From Spirodela intermedia (lineage: Eukaryota > Streptophyta > Magnoliopsida > Alismatales > Araceae), in assembly GCA_902729315.2 (NCBI GenBank), contig LR746277.1, positions 2,423,001 through 2,487,000 of the forward strand: a stretch of DNA of 64,000 bases, written 5' to 3'. Position numbers and translations under genes: made by a program. Under the pieces are notes generated by a model. The model saw nothing but the letters and a program-made list of their open reading frames with translations. It made no database searches and had not been told where the DNA came from. Below, piece by piece: positions 25,723 to 35,947 of the stretch (positions are counted from its first letter, which is position 1; the number at the start of each line of letters is the position of its first letter).

Positions 25723-26179
25723 AAGTGAGTCTGACTCCACTTAGAATGGTAGGTTAATTCATTGAGACTTCCAATAAGATTCAAATATCTACGAGAAATT
25801 AGAACACCATTACATAATTTTTGCATATCCTAATTCCACTAGCTTATAAGGAAATCCAACCTAGATGATGGCTGAACTTATGGAGATGACTCTGATATTA
25901 CCAAGATGGTACATTGATTCTTATGCTTCTATTACAGGTGTCATATTTGCAAGAAAAAAAAGACAAGCCGGAGTTAAATATAATGAAATGTAAATCTTAT
26001 CTTTTGAACAAGACATCCCACTAAGAATTAAAGACATACCATTTTTTTCTATTACACTGACATTTTTTCAAGAAAATAAGAACTCCTAGAGTCCAATATA
26101 TTTAGAGATGTAAATCTTAATTTACACCTATTGGTCGAGAAATCTAACGACGAGATGAAGACAAACCAGAAGGGAAGCC
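25723..26179. other. AT-rich spacer between the copia remnant and the UGT pseudogene
   Basis: No coding or repeat structure recognised, apart from TGAGTCTGACTCCACTTAGA near 25729, a near copy of a motif at 19126. Confidence 0.5.
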
Positions 26180-26984
26180 ATAACGGGAGTCGCCTTATTC
26201 CTCTTTTGTGGGTGACACAGAGTTCCTTCAACGCATTGACCAGCCTTCCCAAGTCAATGGACGACGTCCCGCCCTCCCCAACCGCAGCCGCGGCGGCTGC
26301 CTTCATATCTGCTGCAAGTCTCCTCTCGGCGCCGGCGGCCACCGAGTCCGCCAAAACCCGGGCGAACTCGTCCGGGTCGGGTCCCAAACCCTCATCACCA
26401 CGCCCATCTCCTCCAGCAACCTCGCGTTGATGTATTGGTCAGCTTCCATCGGCCAGGCCAGAAGCACCACCCCCGCCGCCAGCCCCTCCAGCACCGAGTT
26501 CCACCCGCAGTGAGTTACGAACGATCCCACCGCCGGGTGCCGGAGAATCGACCACCTGCGGGCGCCGGAGGAGTAGAAGGTGATACGGGGGATGTCCAGC
26601 TCGCCAGCAATGCTGTAGGTCTAGTCGAGGAAGAAATCAGAGAGGAGGGCGATGGGTGGTGAGGGGTGGGACCTCGCCCACCGGAGGATCGGGAAGCGGA
26701 GGGATTCGAGGGCGTGGGACATTGCGGCGGAGGCGGCGCCGCCGGTGGGGACGTCGCGGAGGTTCTCTACGCCGGCGGGGAGGGAGGGGTGGTGAGGGAA
26801 AGGGAGAACCAGAGGGGTGAGGAGAGGAGAGAGGAGGGGAAGGTTCTTGGGAGTGACCACGACAGTGATGCAGATGCCCCGGAGGGAGATGAGGTGGGCG
26901 AGGTCGAGGAGGGGGATCATGTGTCCCTGCGCCGGGAACGGGAACACGAGGACGTGCGGCAGCGGCGGCGGCGGCGGCGGTCAT
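26180..26984 (-). pseudogene. UGT89-like glycosyltransferase pseudogene with internal deletion
   Basis: On the minus strand the sequence starts at an ATG (26984) followed by a GCC-repeat run. The reading frame then shifts into [20 protein letters not shown], clearly homologous to the UGT at 13705-15141. Where the intact gene has SDFFLGW, this copy has SDFFLD followed by a TAG. Shortly after, near the sequence equivalent to CPSGA, it jumps to the PSPG box (ILRHPAVGSFVTHCGWNSVL), so about 200 codons are missing. A further frameshift near 26387 separates the PSPG part from the C-terminal DPDEFARVLADSVAAGAE segment. A start-region frameshift, a nonsense codon, a large deletion and a late frameshift make it non-functional. 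GC content is as high as in the intact gene. Confidence 0.92.
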
Positions 26985-27429
26985 CTCCTTCGTGGTGGAA
27001 TTTCGGAGACAACTGGAGATCGCAAGAGAGTGGCCACTACATTTATCTATGCACACATAACACCTTTGTTTAGCTCCTCTCTCTCTCTCTCTCTATATAT
27101 ATATAAATAATTGCATCGCTCCTTTCGTTCACTTTCGTACGTAGGCAGAATCTTCTACTCTATTTTCTATTCTAGATTCAGTAGTATGATTTACAATCAT
27201 TTCAACATGTAAAATAGGTTTCCTCACCCCTAGGACACAGATCTACAAAGCTTTAAATTCTTTTTTGGTAAGTTGAGAATTTAAAAATAAAATAAAATGA
27301 TAAAATATAACTAGTCAGTGTTCTCTTGCTCTTTATGAACTTCCCATATTAGTATATTTTAAATTTCTCTTGAGATTACTCATTTTAATTTCTCTATCAA
27401 CGAATTCTGAAGTGTCAATTTTAAGAAAT
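26985..27429. other. Upstream flank of the UGT pseudogene
   Basis: Contains the former leader of the pseudogene, a CT/TA tract at 27079-27105 and AT-rich sequence. No gene seen. Confidence 0.5.
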
Positions 27430-28320
27430 ATTCGAATTCATAATACTGCCAGTCCATATTATATTCCTCAATCTAAGGCATTTATTTTGAGTATTATGTC
27501 TCAACCACTTATAGGAAAAAATAATAATTCATAGAGTCATGTAATGACTATTGGTTTGTGTATGAGAAATAAGCTCGATTTTATTGATGAAATGTTATCT
27601 TATAACTTATATTGAAGATTCAAAGTTACTTGCATCTTGGATTCGAAATAATTGTATGATAATTTATTGAATTGATTTTGTTAAAAAAATCTCTAGGAAT
27701 TTGACATATACTGATTCTGCAAAAGAAGTATGTGATGATTTAAAAGTAAAGATTTCAACAAAGAAATGGTACTATAATTTTTCATTTGAAATGATAATTA
27801 ATGAATCTTTGACAAGAATAAGATTTGATGACCTCTTATTTGACAAAAAAGTAAAATCTTATAGGAGTAATTAAATGATTTCAAACTGTCGTGTAGCTGT
27901 ACATGAATCAAAGAACATCATTTGCTAGATTATATTATTTCTTTCTTAATGGGTCTGAATTTCTCATACTCTCAAGTTAGAACTCAAATATTATTACATG
28001 AATCGATGTCACACGCCAATCAAATTTTCTCACTTTTGTCTCAAGAATAATGATAAATTTATAATCAATAATCTATTATTATCAATTCCTCTGTTATTAC
28101 ATTTGATGTCAAAATAAATAATCTCAAATGACAAAATACTTATGGTACGGATAAAAAATGAATTATCCATTTTGCACATATTGCAAATTAAATGATCATA
28201 TAATTGATTAATATAAGCTATCTGATTATCCTCCTAGTTACAAATTTAAACCAAAGTCAGCCTCTATTTCAGCCAATCAAACTTCTCAAATTACCTCAAT
28301 TGACTCTACAAATTAGACAC
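27430..28320 (+). mobile_element. Copia gag remnant
   Basis: Broken plus-strand frames match the N-terminal half of a copia gag: PLIGKNNNS and MTIGLCMRNKLDFIDEM (27505-27590), then LNDFKLSCSC and FLMGLNFSYSQVRTQILLHE (27865-28000), then a zinc-knuckle-like CTYCKLNDH and YPPSYKFKP (28170-28255). No protease or pol follows, because the gag-only element at 28391 begins soon after. No LTR was identified. Confidence 0.75.
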
Positions 28321-28390
28321 ATGTAATACCCTTAATATTATATTACAAGAAGTATTAGAAACAAGAGAAATAGATTATCAAAGGAAAAGG

Positions 28391-28675
28391 TTCTAATAGA
28401 GATTCACTCACTTAATGTCGACAACTCAAGAAGACATAGTAGCCCAGCCCCCTATGGCCAACCCTCACATAAGAGCTTGGGGGGAGTCACGAGTAAGGGG
28501 TATGAAAGAATTTTCTCAAGGTATATCGAGTGGTCTTTCACCGTCTTCTTGACACCCCTTACCTCTCATCTCCTTTCCTCTCTTAGCTGCTTGACCTTTC
28601 CTATTCTCTCTCAGGTGCGCAACCGCCGGCATCCTCTCTCCTCCGGACCACTATGGACCAGTCACATCATCCTCT
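28391..28675 (+). repeat. 5' LTR of the gag-only element
   Basis: Aligns by eye with 30448-30735 over its whole length, including the AGAAGACATAGT-GCCCAGCCC block and the GGCATCCTCTCTCCTC block near its 3' end. The copies differ at many positions, so the insertion is old. Confidence 0.85.
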
Positions 28676-30447
28676 CACTCAAGTATCAGGAGCCTTCGTT
28701 CGTGGGTTGCTGGTCAAAGGGCTCACCGTGGCCATAATGGAGCAGTTGGGGGCTGGATTTGACGACTCAACTACCAGGCTCCAGCGTCTAGAAGACCAAA
28801 TCGCCTCGATCAATGCCTACGCTCCAAGTTGATTCCCGTTGATGTTGGGGGGGCCCGCAAGGGGATTCTTCTTCTAGGACCCTCGTGGGATGACCACCCT
28901 TACCCTTTGGGGTACCAGATGTGCAACCACTCTGCAAAGATGGCTTCTTGCCCAGCCCACGGGGAGTGACACGCAGGCCGCCATTCACACCGGGAGTCGA
29001 GGGCCAATGCTCCTTCTATGCTGATCCGATTGACACAGCTGCTGCCAATGTCGTAGGGTGCTCCTCAGTTGCCGCCACAAGAGTACATTACCCTAATCTT
29101 CTGGAGATGATACGTCTCACGGTGATGGCCAGGGGGGCCTACTCCAGTTTCGGGTCGGGGAGGGTCCACTCTTATTAGTCCGGACGATTCAGAGTGGGCC
29201 GCATGTCCTTTCAGGCCCCGAACACCGGACAGGGTGAGCTAGGCCCACCATGGGACCGTACTTCAGGGGGGGCACATGCTCTCACCTGCCTCAAGATATG
29301 CAGGTCAAGTGGACCAAACCGATGCATGGACCGGAACCTCACCTTGCAGCAGTGTACAACACCCACAACCACTGGCAGGAGACCCAAGGGAGGTGCCCCC
29401 CTGCACCGCATCACAGAAGTCCGTCCTCCTCGGATGTGGAGTCCTGGAGGCCTAGTCTAAGGGATGACTCTCTTCCTGGTCGTGGCAGAGCCCGAGAGGA
29501 TCTTCGGCAAGACCATCCGTGGCCCAATGAAGAAGACAAGTTAGAGGAGGACCCTTTTGGGAATGAGCTTGATGACTGGTGCAGCTACCAGGGCCTTGCT
29601 TGGGACCAACTACGAGCGCCTTGGGTCCCACTAAGTCCCCCGTCACACATGGGGAAAAAGGCGAAAATCTTCATCTTTACGAGAGGAAACCCCAAGGGGT
29701 GGCTTCTCCGAGTGTTAATACTTTTTCCAACTCAACCCGGCGGACAATGACGAGTGCCTCCGAACTATCATAACATATTTGGATAGTAAGGCACTCTCAT
29801 GGTTCAGTTACTATGACCAACAGCTTAAATTCTAAGACTAATAGGATTTCAAGCGTCAATTAGCCCTTTATTTTGGCTACACCCGAGACAACGCCTACTA
29901 GTATCTATTACGCGCGAGAAGAATTGGTCACAGAGATCAAGTACTCGCCGGGTTTCGTCCAACACCTCCTGTCATGATGTAGACATTTACGACGGCCCTC
30001 AAACCCGATTATTCAAGTTGAAGTGAAGCACTTCAAGCCATGATGCTTGCGAGATGTTCAAGATTTTGCCTTCACATTACAAATTTACTTCAAGGCTTTT
30101 GCGAAAGGCCTAAAGCACGAGTAGGAGAGCTTTTCCCGATCAGGGGAACAACGATACACACGCGCCTCGCACATGAACAGAAGGGTGAGGAGGTGTCTTC
30201 GGTGATCCAGCATTAGCGGGATGGGGAGCTGCACCGATCACATGAGGACTCACGACACAAGAGTTATGTTTACAGTGTAAGGAAAGGTTCACAATCGGTC
30301 ATCGCTGCACGAAAGAGCGACACATTTACACTGTGCAAGATGGCGAGGAGGATAATGAGACATCCGAAGATGAAGTACCAACAACATATTCAAGACATAA
30401 TTTTCAGAATTCTAACTTGAGGACAAGTTGGCTGTCGAAGAGGGGAA

Positions 30448-30735
30448 TATTAATAGAGAACCACTCACTCACTGTCGTCAACCCAAGAAGACATAGTGGC
30501 CCAGCCCATTATGGCCAACTCTCGTATAAGAACTGGGGGGAGGCATGAGTTAAGGGGCATGAAGGAACCAAGGTACATTGAGTGATCTTTCGCCCTCTTC
30601 CTAATCCCCGCTACCTCTCTTCTCCTCTCCTCTCTCAGCTACTTGATCTCTCTTCTTCTCTCTCAGGTGTAATCTTCGGCATCCTCTCTCCTCTGGACCA
30701 GTGCGGATCAGTCTCCGTCTTTCCTTTCCCCCTTC
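30448..30735 (+). repeat. 3' LTR of the gag-only element
   Basis: Direct-repeat partner of 28391-28675; it begins after a polypurine tract. The right border is approximate because similarity fades after GGACCAGTGCGGATCAGT. Confidence 0.85.
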
Positions 30736-31191
30736 TTCTCCCTATTTTGCATGTTGGGCCTTTTTCCCCTTCCATTTGATGCTCCTGTAAGGCCGGGACC
30801 TTATCATGTTCCAAGTTGTAATATCTGTGTTGTTTTAGATCGACGAGTTCTTTGAACTGCGAACAAATCTGTGAAATGAGAATAATATCTGCATCCAGGA
30901 GAGGGAGAAACGGCAGTAGAAAAATAAGACGAATTTATTAGCTCTTACCCAGAATGTATCTTCGCAAATATTAATCTTAAGAGCATAATTCCATTTTTTT
31001 AGTGATTCTATAAAAGTGGTTGCCGCAGGGTGGTGGCGCCGCTTCTGCCGCCGCCGAATCGGCGATCGGCGGGTTCCTCCACGTGGCCACACCTGTCGAC
31101 TACTCGACGGCTTCAAGGCATCGTGCCTGAACCGGGCAGATCACCTTGCCCAAACGGAGTGTCTCTGCATCCGCTGAGACAGCCCACCGCC
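30736..31191. other. Upstream flank of the small membrane-protein gene
   Basis: No retroelement signal. GC content rises towards the ATG at 31192, as for a promoter and leader. Confidence 0.45.
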
Positions 31192-31645
31192 ATGCCGAGA
31201 GGGAAGCTATACGCCTTCGCTTCGCCGTTGACCAGGGCGAACACCGCCGCCGCCTCCCTGGTCGTCGTCCTCCTCCTGACCCCCCTTTTCCTCCCAGCTC
31301 TTATCTTCTCCCTCTGTTTCCTCGCCGTCTTGTCCTCACTCCTCCTCCTCCCCGCCGCATGCGTGGCCACCTTGGCCCTCTTCCTGTTCGCACTCCTCCG
31401 GCCGATCCCGGCGCCGCCGCCGCTCCGGCGGTGGCTCTCCCTCGCCTCCCCCCTGCCCTCGCCGTGCCTTGACGGCGGCGGCAGCGACCCGGAGCTCATC
31501 GAGCACCACTGGTCGGAGTCCAAGGGGGAGGAGGAGGAGGAGAGGGCGGAGGCTGCCTTACGTGGGCTGGCAGCCAACGTTGACTTATCCTTCTGGCAGA
31601 TCTACATCGTCAGACGTGGGCACGGTGAGCCGAGGAAGGAAAGAG

Positions 31646-31696
<51 letters not shown>

Positions 31697-31793
31697 TTCC
31701 CGTACATGCAGTTCTTTTCTCATTTCCCGGATTTGTTTGCAGTTCTACGAACTCTTGTCCTTCTGGAAGAAGAAAGAGGGAGGAAAGGAATGA
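31192..31793 (+). CDS. Small two-helix membrane protein of unknown function
   Basis: Two exons (31192-31644 and 31743-31793) give 167 residues. Exon 1 encodes a short basic N-terminus (MPRGKLYAFASPLTR) and a hydrophobic block over about residues 19-70 that can form two membrane spans or a hairpin. A proline-rich link and an acidic Glu-run segment with ELIEHHWSESKGEEEEE come next, then a conserved-looking NVDLSFWQIYIVRRGHG. The short second exon adds FYELLSFWKKKEGGKE and the stop. The intron is under 100 bp, starts GTAATC and is largely a CT microsatellite. A donor at GTGAGC upstream is possible but breaks the frame into exon 2. I do not recognise the family; the long hydrophobic centre recalls oleosin-type hairpins but the proline knot is absent. 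Composition and clean frame support a real gene. Confidence 0.6.
31650..31693. repeat. (CT)n microsatellite in the intron of the small membrane-protein gene
   Basis: About 44 bp of CT dinucleotides beginning a few bases after the donor site, filling nearly half of the intron. Confidence 0.95.
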
Positions 31794-31899
31794 AGACACT
31801 ACAACTTGGACCCTTGGCCTGTTGGAATTTATTTCTCCTGTTTATGGTGCTTCTCGTCGGGTAGAGAGAGAGAGAGAGAGAGAGCTCAACAGAGGTGTG

Positions 31900-32060
31900 G
31901 GGGTGTTTATAAATAAATACAGTGGCCATTTTCTTGCTGGCTTCCATTCCACTAAACAGAGGTGTCCACAATTTCGCCACCGCCGCCGCCGGCGACGATG
32001 GCGGCGCTCCTGCGTCGTGCGGCCACACGTCCTCGTGTCCTCCCTGTACTCCAAAACGTG
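31900..32060 (+). pseudogene. Possible scrap of a UGT89-like 5' end
   Basis: AAATACAGTGGCCATTTTCT resembles the leader of the UGT pseudogene (minus strand near 27030, ATAAATGTAGTGGCCACTCT). About 110 bp downstream, GGCCACACGTCCTCGTGTCC resembles its codons for HVLVFP (PHVLV here), after a similar run of GCC repeats. Homology ends after about 8 codons. It is the opposite strand to the pseudogene. The match is short and read by eye, so it is tentative. Confidence 0.45.
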
Positions 32061-33308
32061 ACCCGCTGACTGTCCTGGAATATTTTTCCGTGTCTGTAGA
32101 GTCCCAGAGTATTGACTTTTGTATGACCTGCCACCTCATGGGTGGGAATCATTTCCCCTATAAAGGAGACTTTCCCTGTGAAAACCAGTTCCCCTTTTGT
32201 GAAGCTGGAATCTTTGCTGATGTAGTGATCTTCGACCGAGTGCGTTATCCCAGGTTGCTGACCACCACGACAGGCGCTGCCTAGCGCTGGTGTTGACCTT
32301 AGCTCGCTCGGGGTGAAAGGTCAACGCCACTATCCTAGGCAGGGCAAAGAAACACACAGTGCCTCATCCGAACATTCTTCGACAGGGCTGCGAAATCCGA
32401 GCATAAAGGAAAGATTTTTACTACATTTGGGCGATTTCTTACTACATCTGCCCCTCTGGAAATGACTGTAGGACGACAGGAGGCAAGTATCCCGCACCAG
32501 GTAACACACTGTCTGCTCTTCCACGATCCTACGAAGAACTCTCTCATAGGAACCCCCAAATGTTGGGCTTGCAACCCTTTCAATTTACCCATCTGCCAGA
32601 CATATCAGATTATCATATAAAATTATTAATCTTGACAACAATCTACAGAGACAAATAGACCGATGAGCACAGAGAAGTTATAGAAACTGTTCATCGACTA
32701 GGGAAGGAAATTATAGAAACAAGGGCAGATTCTTTAACCAGTGGCCGTCATCTCCAGTGATCTCTGTCAGCACGATTGCATCCGAGATTAGAAGGGTACC
32801 ATCCACAGATAAATAATGACAACAAAAACTAGAAGAAGGGCACTGTGTTCGTGCTGTCTGTGTTCAGAACTAAAATGGGCGGCCTTGATCTGCATCCCAT
32901 CCTTCACAATATGGACGACTGCATCGGCTCGGAGACAGGTCGAGCAGGTGCTGCGCAAGAACTTAGTGAACACAAGAAAGGTTGCTTGGAAGGAGTTTCC
33001 AAGGTTAACCCATGAAGCAGCTGATCAACATATATAGGAAAGAGTAGGTTTTTTTCCGATACAGAGAGTGTATAGAATGATTCAAGCATGATACAGCAAT
33101 GGGATTTGATCTTATCCAACCCAATTTGGTTTAAACGGGAGATTCCCCTTCCTCTCCTCGTTGAAACACCTGATCAAACCTCCATTATTCCTCCGTCAGT
33201 GGCACAGGTGCACCTGGTTTTACAATCATGGGCCACATGGGGGAAAAATTGTACTCATATTTCAGAATGATCTGAATCTTGACTTCCACTGTAAGCAGGC
33301 AGTAGAAG

Positions 33309-33345
<37 letters not shown>

Positions 33346-33351
33346 AGGGCG
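32061..33351. other. Intergenic region between the small membrane-protein gene and TIC20-II
   Basis: Mixed composition. Short frames are present on both strands but none is recognisable. A GA array lies at 33311-33340, just past the stop codon of TIC20-II, in its probable 3' UTR. No gene called. Confidence 0.5.
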
Positions 33352-33984
33352 TCACATGACCTGCCTCTCAGCCGCCTCTGCAACAATGGGTAGCCTGGGG
33401 AGCTGCCCAAGGAGGCAGGACGAAGAGCCATAGAGGAGAGAGACCAGCAGGAAGAGGAAGACGGTGCTGTCCAGGCTCATCACCAGGTCCAGTCCCACCC
33501 CCTCGCGGGGGGAGAAGCTCCTCTCCAGCAGGTCAGGGAAGATGAGGAGCACATCGAGGACGATGGCCTGCATGGTGTTGAAGCGGACGAACCGGCTGAA
33601 GCTCCCCGGGTTTCTCACCACGGCGAAGTAGAGCGTGAAGAAGATGAGGAGCCCGTTGAGGGGGAAACCCCTGAACAGGCGGATAGCGGGGACAAGGGGC
33701 TGCAGCAGCACCTGGAAGGCCGGGAACTGGGTGATGACATACTTACCGTACTGGATCCCGTCGAGGAAGGGGTAGAGGTAGCAGGCCGCAGCGATGAGCC
33801 GGTCCGGAGGGCCGACGGCGTCGCCACCGTCCTTCTTGGCCTGCAGGGCGGCACCGCCCGGCGGACTCAACCGGAGGGGGGGCGCGGCGGCATGGCCGCG
33901 GCGGCGATGGAAGATCTGGGGGGGAAAACTTCCGGGCGACAGAGGAAGAGGACGGAGGGAGAGAGAAGAGAGCGGAGACGCCAT
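33352..33984 (-). CDS. TIC20-II: TIC20-II-like chloroplast inner-envelope translocon protein
   Basis: A single-exon frame of 210 residues from an ATG at 33984, matching the usual length of TIC20-II. The first 55 or so residues are Ser/Pro/Arg-rich and serve as a transit peptide. The mature part carries the family signature PDRLIAAACYLYPFLDGIQY, then GKYVITQFP, RFVRFNTMQAIVLDVLLIFP, and a C-terminus ending LGQLPRLPIVAEAAERQV. Four membrane spans are expected. TIC20 proteins form the protein-conducting part of the inner chloroplast envelope translocon; the II paralogue is less studied than TIC20-I. No lesion is seen, and the neighbours are unrelated. Confidence 0.93.
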   Translation of the reverse strand: MASPLSSLSLRPLPLSPGSFPPQIFHRRRGHAAAPPLRLSPPGGAALQAKKDGGDAVGPPDRLIAAACYLYPFLDGIQYGKYVITQFPAFQVLLQPLVPAIRLFRGFPLNGLLIFFTLYFAVVRNPGSFSRFVRFNTMQAIVLDVLLIFPDLLERSFSPREGVGLDLVMSLDSTVFLFLLVSLLYGSSSCLLGQLPRLPIVAEAAERQVM

Positions 33985-35947
33985 GGGAAGGCGGCGAGAT
34001 TATGGAGGCGAAGAGGGTAAGGAAGCAACGTGACGCGACACCAGTTTCACCTCGCCATCGCCGTCGCCGCCGCCGCCCCCCCCCGACGAGCTTCTCTTCC
34101 ACCGAAGCCTCAGGCAAGGAGAAGACGTGGTCGGCCTGGGAGAAGAGATCGCGGATTTCCCCCCAAATCTGGTCCCGGTTCGGCGTTCCCCAAAACCGAT
34201 CATTTTCCGGTCCATTCCCCGACCGGCCGGCCCAGCTCAAAGCCACCAATTTTTCATCTCTTCTATATACTATTTTCTTTTTTGCTGAACGAAATATCTA
34301 CCATTGTCAATATCTGTGGGTGGGGCCAGACCCCAGCCCTCTCTCTCTCTCTCTCTCTCTCTCCCATTCATTAAGGTTAGGGATTTAAGGCTGATATTCT
34401 TTGCACTGGGATGGGAATTATATTAATGCACTAACTAGTCATAATATATGCAATTTCATTTAAATTTAATATTTATTTATTTATTTTTCTGCGATCAATT
34501 GAGAAATATCTCTGGCCTTATTGAGAACCCGAGGTGGCCCCCATTCTAGCCCAAAGTCCGGAGCTTGTGGGCCGAGAAAGGGCAGTCTTTATGGGCTGGC
34601 CCAAATAAATAGGGTCTAGTAGTCAAAGGGGGTGTATTAACACCTATAAAATCATGCATATTAAAAAAAATACACGTAACTTTCACATCCTGTAATAAAC
34701 TCTTGTTACGATGGCTGTTTCGTTCTTTTCGAGGTTTGAAAAGATCCTCTGTTTGACGAAATGCCCAGCCGGGCTCCACCACAGTGAGGACCCGTCATGA
34801 AATCAGGCTCCAACATCATCAGCAGGATCATCCCCGCGATTGCCTCGGTGTCCACAGACTCCTACGCCGATCCCAAGTGGGAATCTCTTTGCTTAGAGCT
34901 AGAGTTCTGCGGTGTAAAGGAAGGGAGAGAGCTTTCTCTGGGTCGGCGCCGCCTACGCCGAGCAGTCTCGCGCATCATCGTGCGCCGGCGTGTCCATCGC
35001 GGCGCGCATGGCGTGCGGTCCCGTGTAGTGGCGCGCGTCGCCCCGTGCTGCGCCACGGGTTCTCTGCTGATTCTCTCGTCTGCTGGAAGAATGCTAGTGA
35101 GGTAGGGCCATCATATCTCTTAGGTATCTCCTTTTACTCTCTCTCTCTCTCTCTCTCTCGATATATATATATACATATAGATCACTTGATTAATGTTAGG
35201 CATGTGGTGCCTCTCTCTCTCTCTCTCTCTCTCTATGACGATCTGGAATGGCCGCCGCCTTGCCGTAACGATCCCTTTGTAACGGTCCAAAAAGAAAAGG
35301 CAGACGGAGCGTGGGCCATCCTCACGTTTCCCGTCGCTTTTTTTCTCCTTACCGACGTACTGACGGCGGTGACTCGGGGAAACGGGACGTACGGAAGAGG
35401 TAAGTGACAGCTGGTCAACGCCGTATGTTGGCCCCATTCGAAGAACCATTTCGAGGATCCGATGGGCCTGGCCGACAAATCTGTCAATTCTGGACGGCAG
35501 ACGGCGGCGGAAAGAAGAATTCCGAGGGAATGTTTTTTCCCAAGTATTCGAGACGACCCACAGAGAAAAAAACAAGCTTTCTTTTTTAATATCCCTCTCC
35601 CCTACCACAGCCATCTTCAAAAAAATAGAAAATAATAAATAAACCAGGAATTTGGCCGTCCATCTCTCTCCGAATCCCAGAAGGGCACCAACTCTCTCTC
35701 TCTCTCTCATCCAGAGACATCTCTCTCCCCTCCCCCGCCTTCTGTACAGGAAGGGGTTTATTTCAACAGTATACAAAGGACTGATCTGTTCTGTACTGAA
35801 CAAATGCGAGCTGCCGCCTCCGCCGATCTCCGTCTTTCTGTGAACTTTGATCTGATGGGTTCTCACTGGTTCGCGCTGAAGAAGAAGGCAAAGCCCCCCC
35901 CACTGCAGTAGACCCACCCTGCGAGGGGGGTCGGTCAATGGGGGCCG
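33985..35947. other. Intergenic region between TIC20-II and the GT106 gene
   Basis: Holds the GC-rich leader of TIC20-II at its left end, CT arrays at 34339-34362, 35139-35160 and 35212-35235, and unclassified sequence. The longest frames cross the CT/GA arrays or are GC-rich and lack recognisable domains. A short frame at 34797-35105 begins MKSGSNIISRIIPAIASVST, but I cannot connect it to further exons. Confidence 0.5.

Larger units (their letters stand above)
28391..30735 (+). mobile_element. Gag-only (TR-GAG-like) LTR retrotransposon
   Basis: Two similar direct repeats (28391-28675 and 30448-30735) flank about 1.77 kb. The 5' copy is followed by a PBS-like AGTATCAGGAGCC (28684) and the 3' copy is preceded by a polypurine tract (AAGAGGGGAA). 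The interior encodes pieces of a gypsy-type gag: a start near 28651 (MDQSHHPLTQVSGAFVRG), a central retrotransposon-gag region (29720-30060) and a CCHC zinc knuckle (CLQCKERFTIGHRC, near 30275). No protease, RT, RNase H or integrase is present, and there is no space for them. Stops interrupt gag, so this copy is inactive. Non-autonomous TR-GAG elements with this layout are known in plants; a pol deletion in a larger element is the alternative. Confidence 0.78.

Noticed and set aside
34797-35105. Small protein-coding gene starting MKSGSNII
   Set aside because: The second half is Arg-rich frame in GC-rich DNA; no homology recognised and no supporting exons.
35120-35938. A 272-codon minus-strand frame
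   Set aside because: It crosses two GA/CT arrays, has no recognisable domain and no clean splice partners.
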